From: RGIG5057 sp964642045
GTDB lineage: Bacteria; Bacillota; Clostridia; TANB77; CAG-465
NCBI GenBank assembly: GCA_964642045.1
Contig: CAZXLZ010000065.1
Coordinates: forward strand, 1 to 6,541
Length of the DNA: 6,541 nucleotides
Direction of reading: 5' to 3'
The notes below the pieces were generated by a model that saw only the letters and a program-made list of their open reading frames with translations, searched no databases and was not told where the DNA came from. Made by a program: the position numbers and the translations under genes. Shown one piece after another: positions 5,570 through 6,541 of the stretch (position 1 is its first letter; every line of letters starts with the position of its first letter).

Positions 5570-6541
5570 GTGGCAAATTACGATGAAAATCAAATACAGG
5601 TACTAGAAGGCTTAGAGGCAGTAAGAAAAAGACCTGGTATGTATATAGGTAGTGTTTCTGAAAGGGGTCTTCATCATTTAGTATATGAAATAGTAGATAA
5701 TGCTGTAGATGAAGCACTAGCTGGATTCTGTACAGAGATAAATGTTGAGATTTTAGAGGATAATATTGTAACAGTAAAAGATAATGGTAGAGGTATACCA
5801 CTTGGAATACATCCTAAAATGAAAATACCTGCAATTGAAGTTGTATATACTATACTTCATGCTGGTGGTAAATTTGGCGGTGGAGGATACAAGGTATCTG
5901 GTGGTCTTCATGGTGTTGGTGCTTCTGTCGTAAATGCACTTTCAGAAAATGTTACGGTTGACGTTTCTAACGGTGATGGAACTTATTCTATTTCATTTGA
6001 AAGAGGTAAAAAAACAGTAGATCTTCATAGAATAAGTGATGATAATACAAGAGGAACAAAAGTTACATTTAAACCTGACTCTGAAATATTTGAAACTACG
6101 GTATTTAATGCAGAAACATTAGCTCAAAGATTTAGAGAAATGGCATTTTTAAATAAAGGACTTAAAATAACTCTTTGGGATAAGAGAGTAGAAAATTCTG
6201 AAATGAGAGTATTCCATTATGAAGGAGGACTTGTATCATTTGTAGAATATTTAAATAATGCAAAAGAAGCTGTTAATAAAGATATAATATCATTTGAAAC
6301 TGCTATGAATGATGTTGAGGTAGAGGTAGCTTTCCAATATACAACAGCATATAATGAATGTTTATATTCATTTGTAAATAATATTAATACTATTGAAGAT
6401 GGAACTCATCTTGATAGCTTTAAGCGTGGACTTACTAAAGTATTTAACGATTATGCAAGAAAGTTTAATATATTAAAAGAGAAAGATAATAATCTTCAGG
6501 GTGAAGATATACGTGAAGGAATAACTGCTATAGTTAGCGTT
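5570..6541 (+). CDS. gyrB: DNA gyrase subunit B, N-terminal part (cut by window end)
   Basis: The first 324 codons of GyrB, the ATPase subunit of gyrase, which with GyrA adds negative supercoils to DNA. The GHKL ATPase domain is clear: LEAVRKRPGMYIGS (15-28), EIVDNAVDEALAG (40-52, with likely catalytic Glu40 and Mg-binding Asn44), VKDNGRGIP (69-77, Asp71 for adenine) and the lid GGKFGGGGYKVSGGLHGVG (99-117). The transducer domain follows, but the window ends before the expected QTK loop. GTG at 5570 is preferred: GGGAG (5554-5558) is eleven bases upstream, while the in-frame TTG at 5561 is only two bases from it. An in-frame stop at 5543 limits the start. The Arg matching E. coli Arg136 is Asn134 here. 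ParE is an alternative in principle, but recF-gyrB order supports GyrB. Confidence 0.95.
   Translation, partial: MANYDENQIQVLEGLEAVRKRPGMYIGSVSERGLHHLVYEIVDNAVDEALAGFCTEINVEILEDNIVTVKDNGRGIPLGIHPKMKIPAIEVVYTILHAGGKFGGGGYKVSGGLHGVGASVVNALSENVTVDVSNGDGTYSISFERGKKTVDLHRISDDNTRGTKVTFKPDSEIFETTVFNAETLAQRFREMAFLNKGLKITLWDKRVENSEMRVFHYEGGLVSFVEYLNNAKEAVNKDIISFETAMNDVEVEVAFQYTTAYNECLYSFVNNINTIEDGTHLDSFKRGLTKVFNDYARKFNILKEKDNNLQGEDIREGITAIVSV

Noticed and set aside
5469..5801. Minus-strand open frame across the recF-gyrB junction
   Set aside because: It is antisense to the gyrB ATPase motifs and the gyrB promoter; its Leu/Tyr-rich product is typical of reverse-strand shadows.

Overview
This is the chromosomal replication-origin region of a very AT-rich bacterium. 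The layout is the classic one: an rpmH-rnpA-yidD-yidC operon reads leftward, and dnaA, dnaN, recF and gyrB read rightward. The gene order, the DnaA boxes on both sides of dnaA and the AGGAGG-type ribosome sites point to a low-GC Bacillota, most likely a clostridial lineage. I cannot name a genus. TGA ends yidD and TGG encodes Trp (for example in DnaA), so nothing suggests a recoded mycoplasma-type genome.

Left arm (1-1113, minus strand): 5' part of yidC (membrane insertase, cut by the window edge), yidD, rnpA (RNase P protein) and rpmH (ribosomal protein L34). They share one near-ideal sigma-A promoter at 1188-1216. rnpA and yidD overlap, and yidD and yidC are 12 nt apart. A hairpin lies between rpmH and rnpA.

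Centre (1114-1508): a 395-nt gene-free stretch with the divergent rpmH and dnaA promoters and three strong DnaA boxes just before dnaA. The boxes form a 14-bp inverted repeat. dnaA follows (1509-2936). The 366-nt gap 2937-3302 is the likely origin core: a dense DnaA-box field, then six perfect CTA triplets (the DnaA-trio element, 3'-GAT-5' on the other strand), then a 31-nt tract with only three G/C bases, the probable unwinding element.

Right arm (3303-6541, plus strand): dnaN (sliding clamp), recF (gap-repair ATPase) 17 nt later, then gyrB from its own extended -10 promoter, cut by the right edge. The S4-domain gene yaaA, often found between dnaN and recF, is absent from that slot.

Together the genes initiate replication (DnaA, oriC), keep the polymerase on DNA (DnaN), repair forks (RecF) and relieve supercoiling (GyrB); the left operon serves translation, tRNA maturation and membrane-protein insertion. 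I see no mobile element, CRISPR array, tRNA, rRNA or new multi-gene system. The points worth a second look are in the origin architecture (notably a 17-bp origin motif repeated inside dnaA in atypical codons) and in residue changes at functional sites of GyrB, YidC and DnaA.
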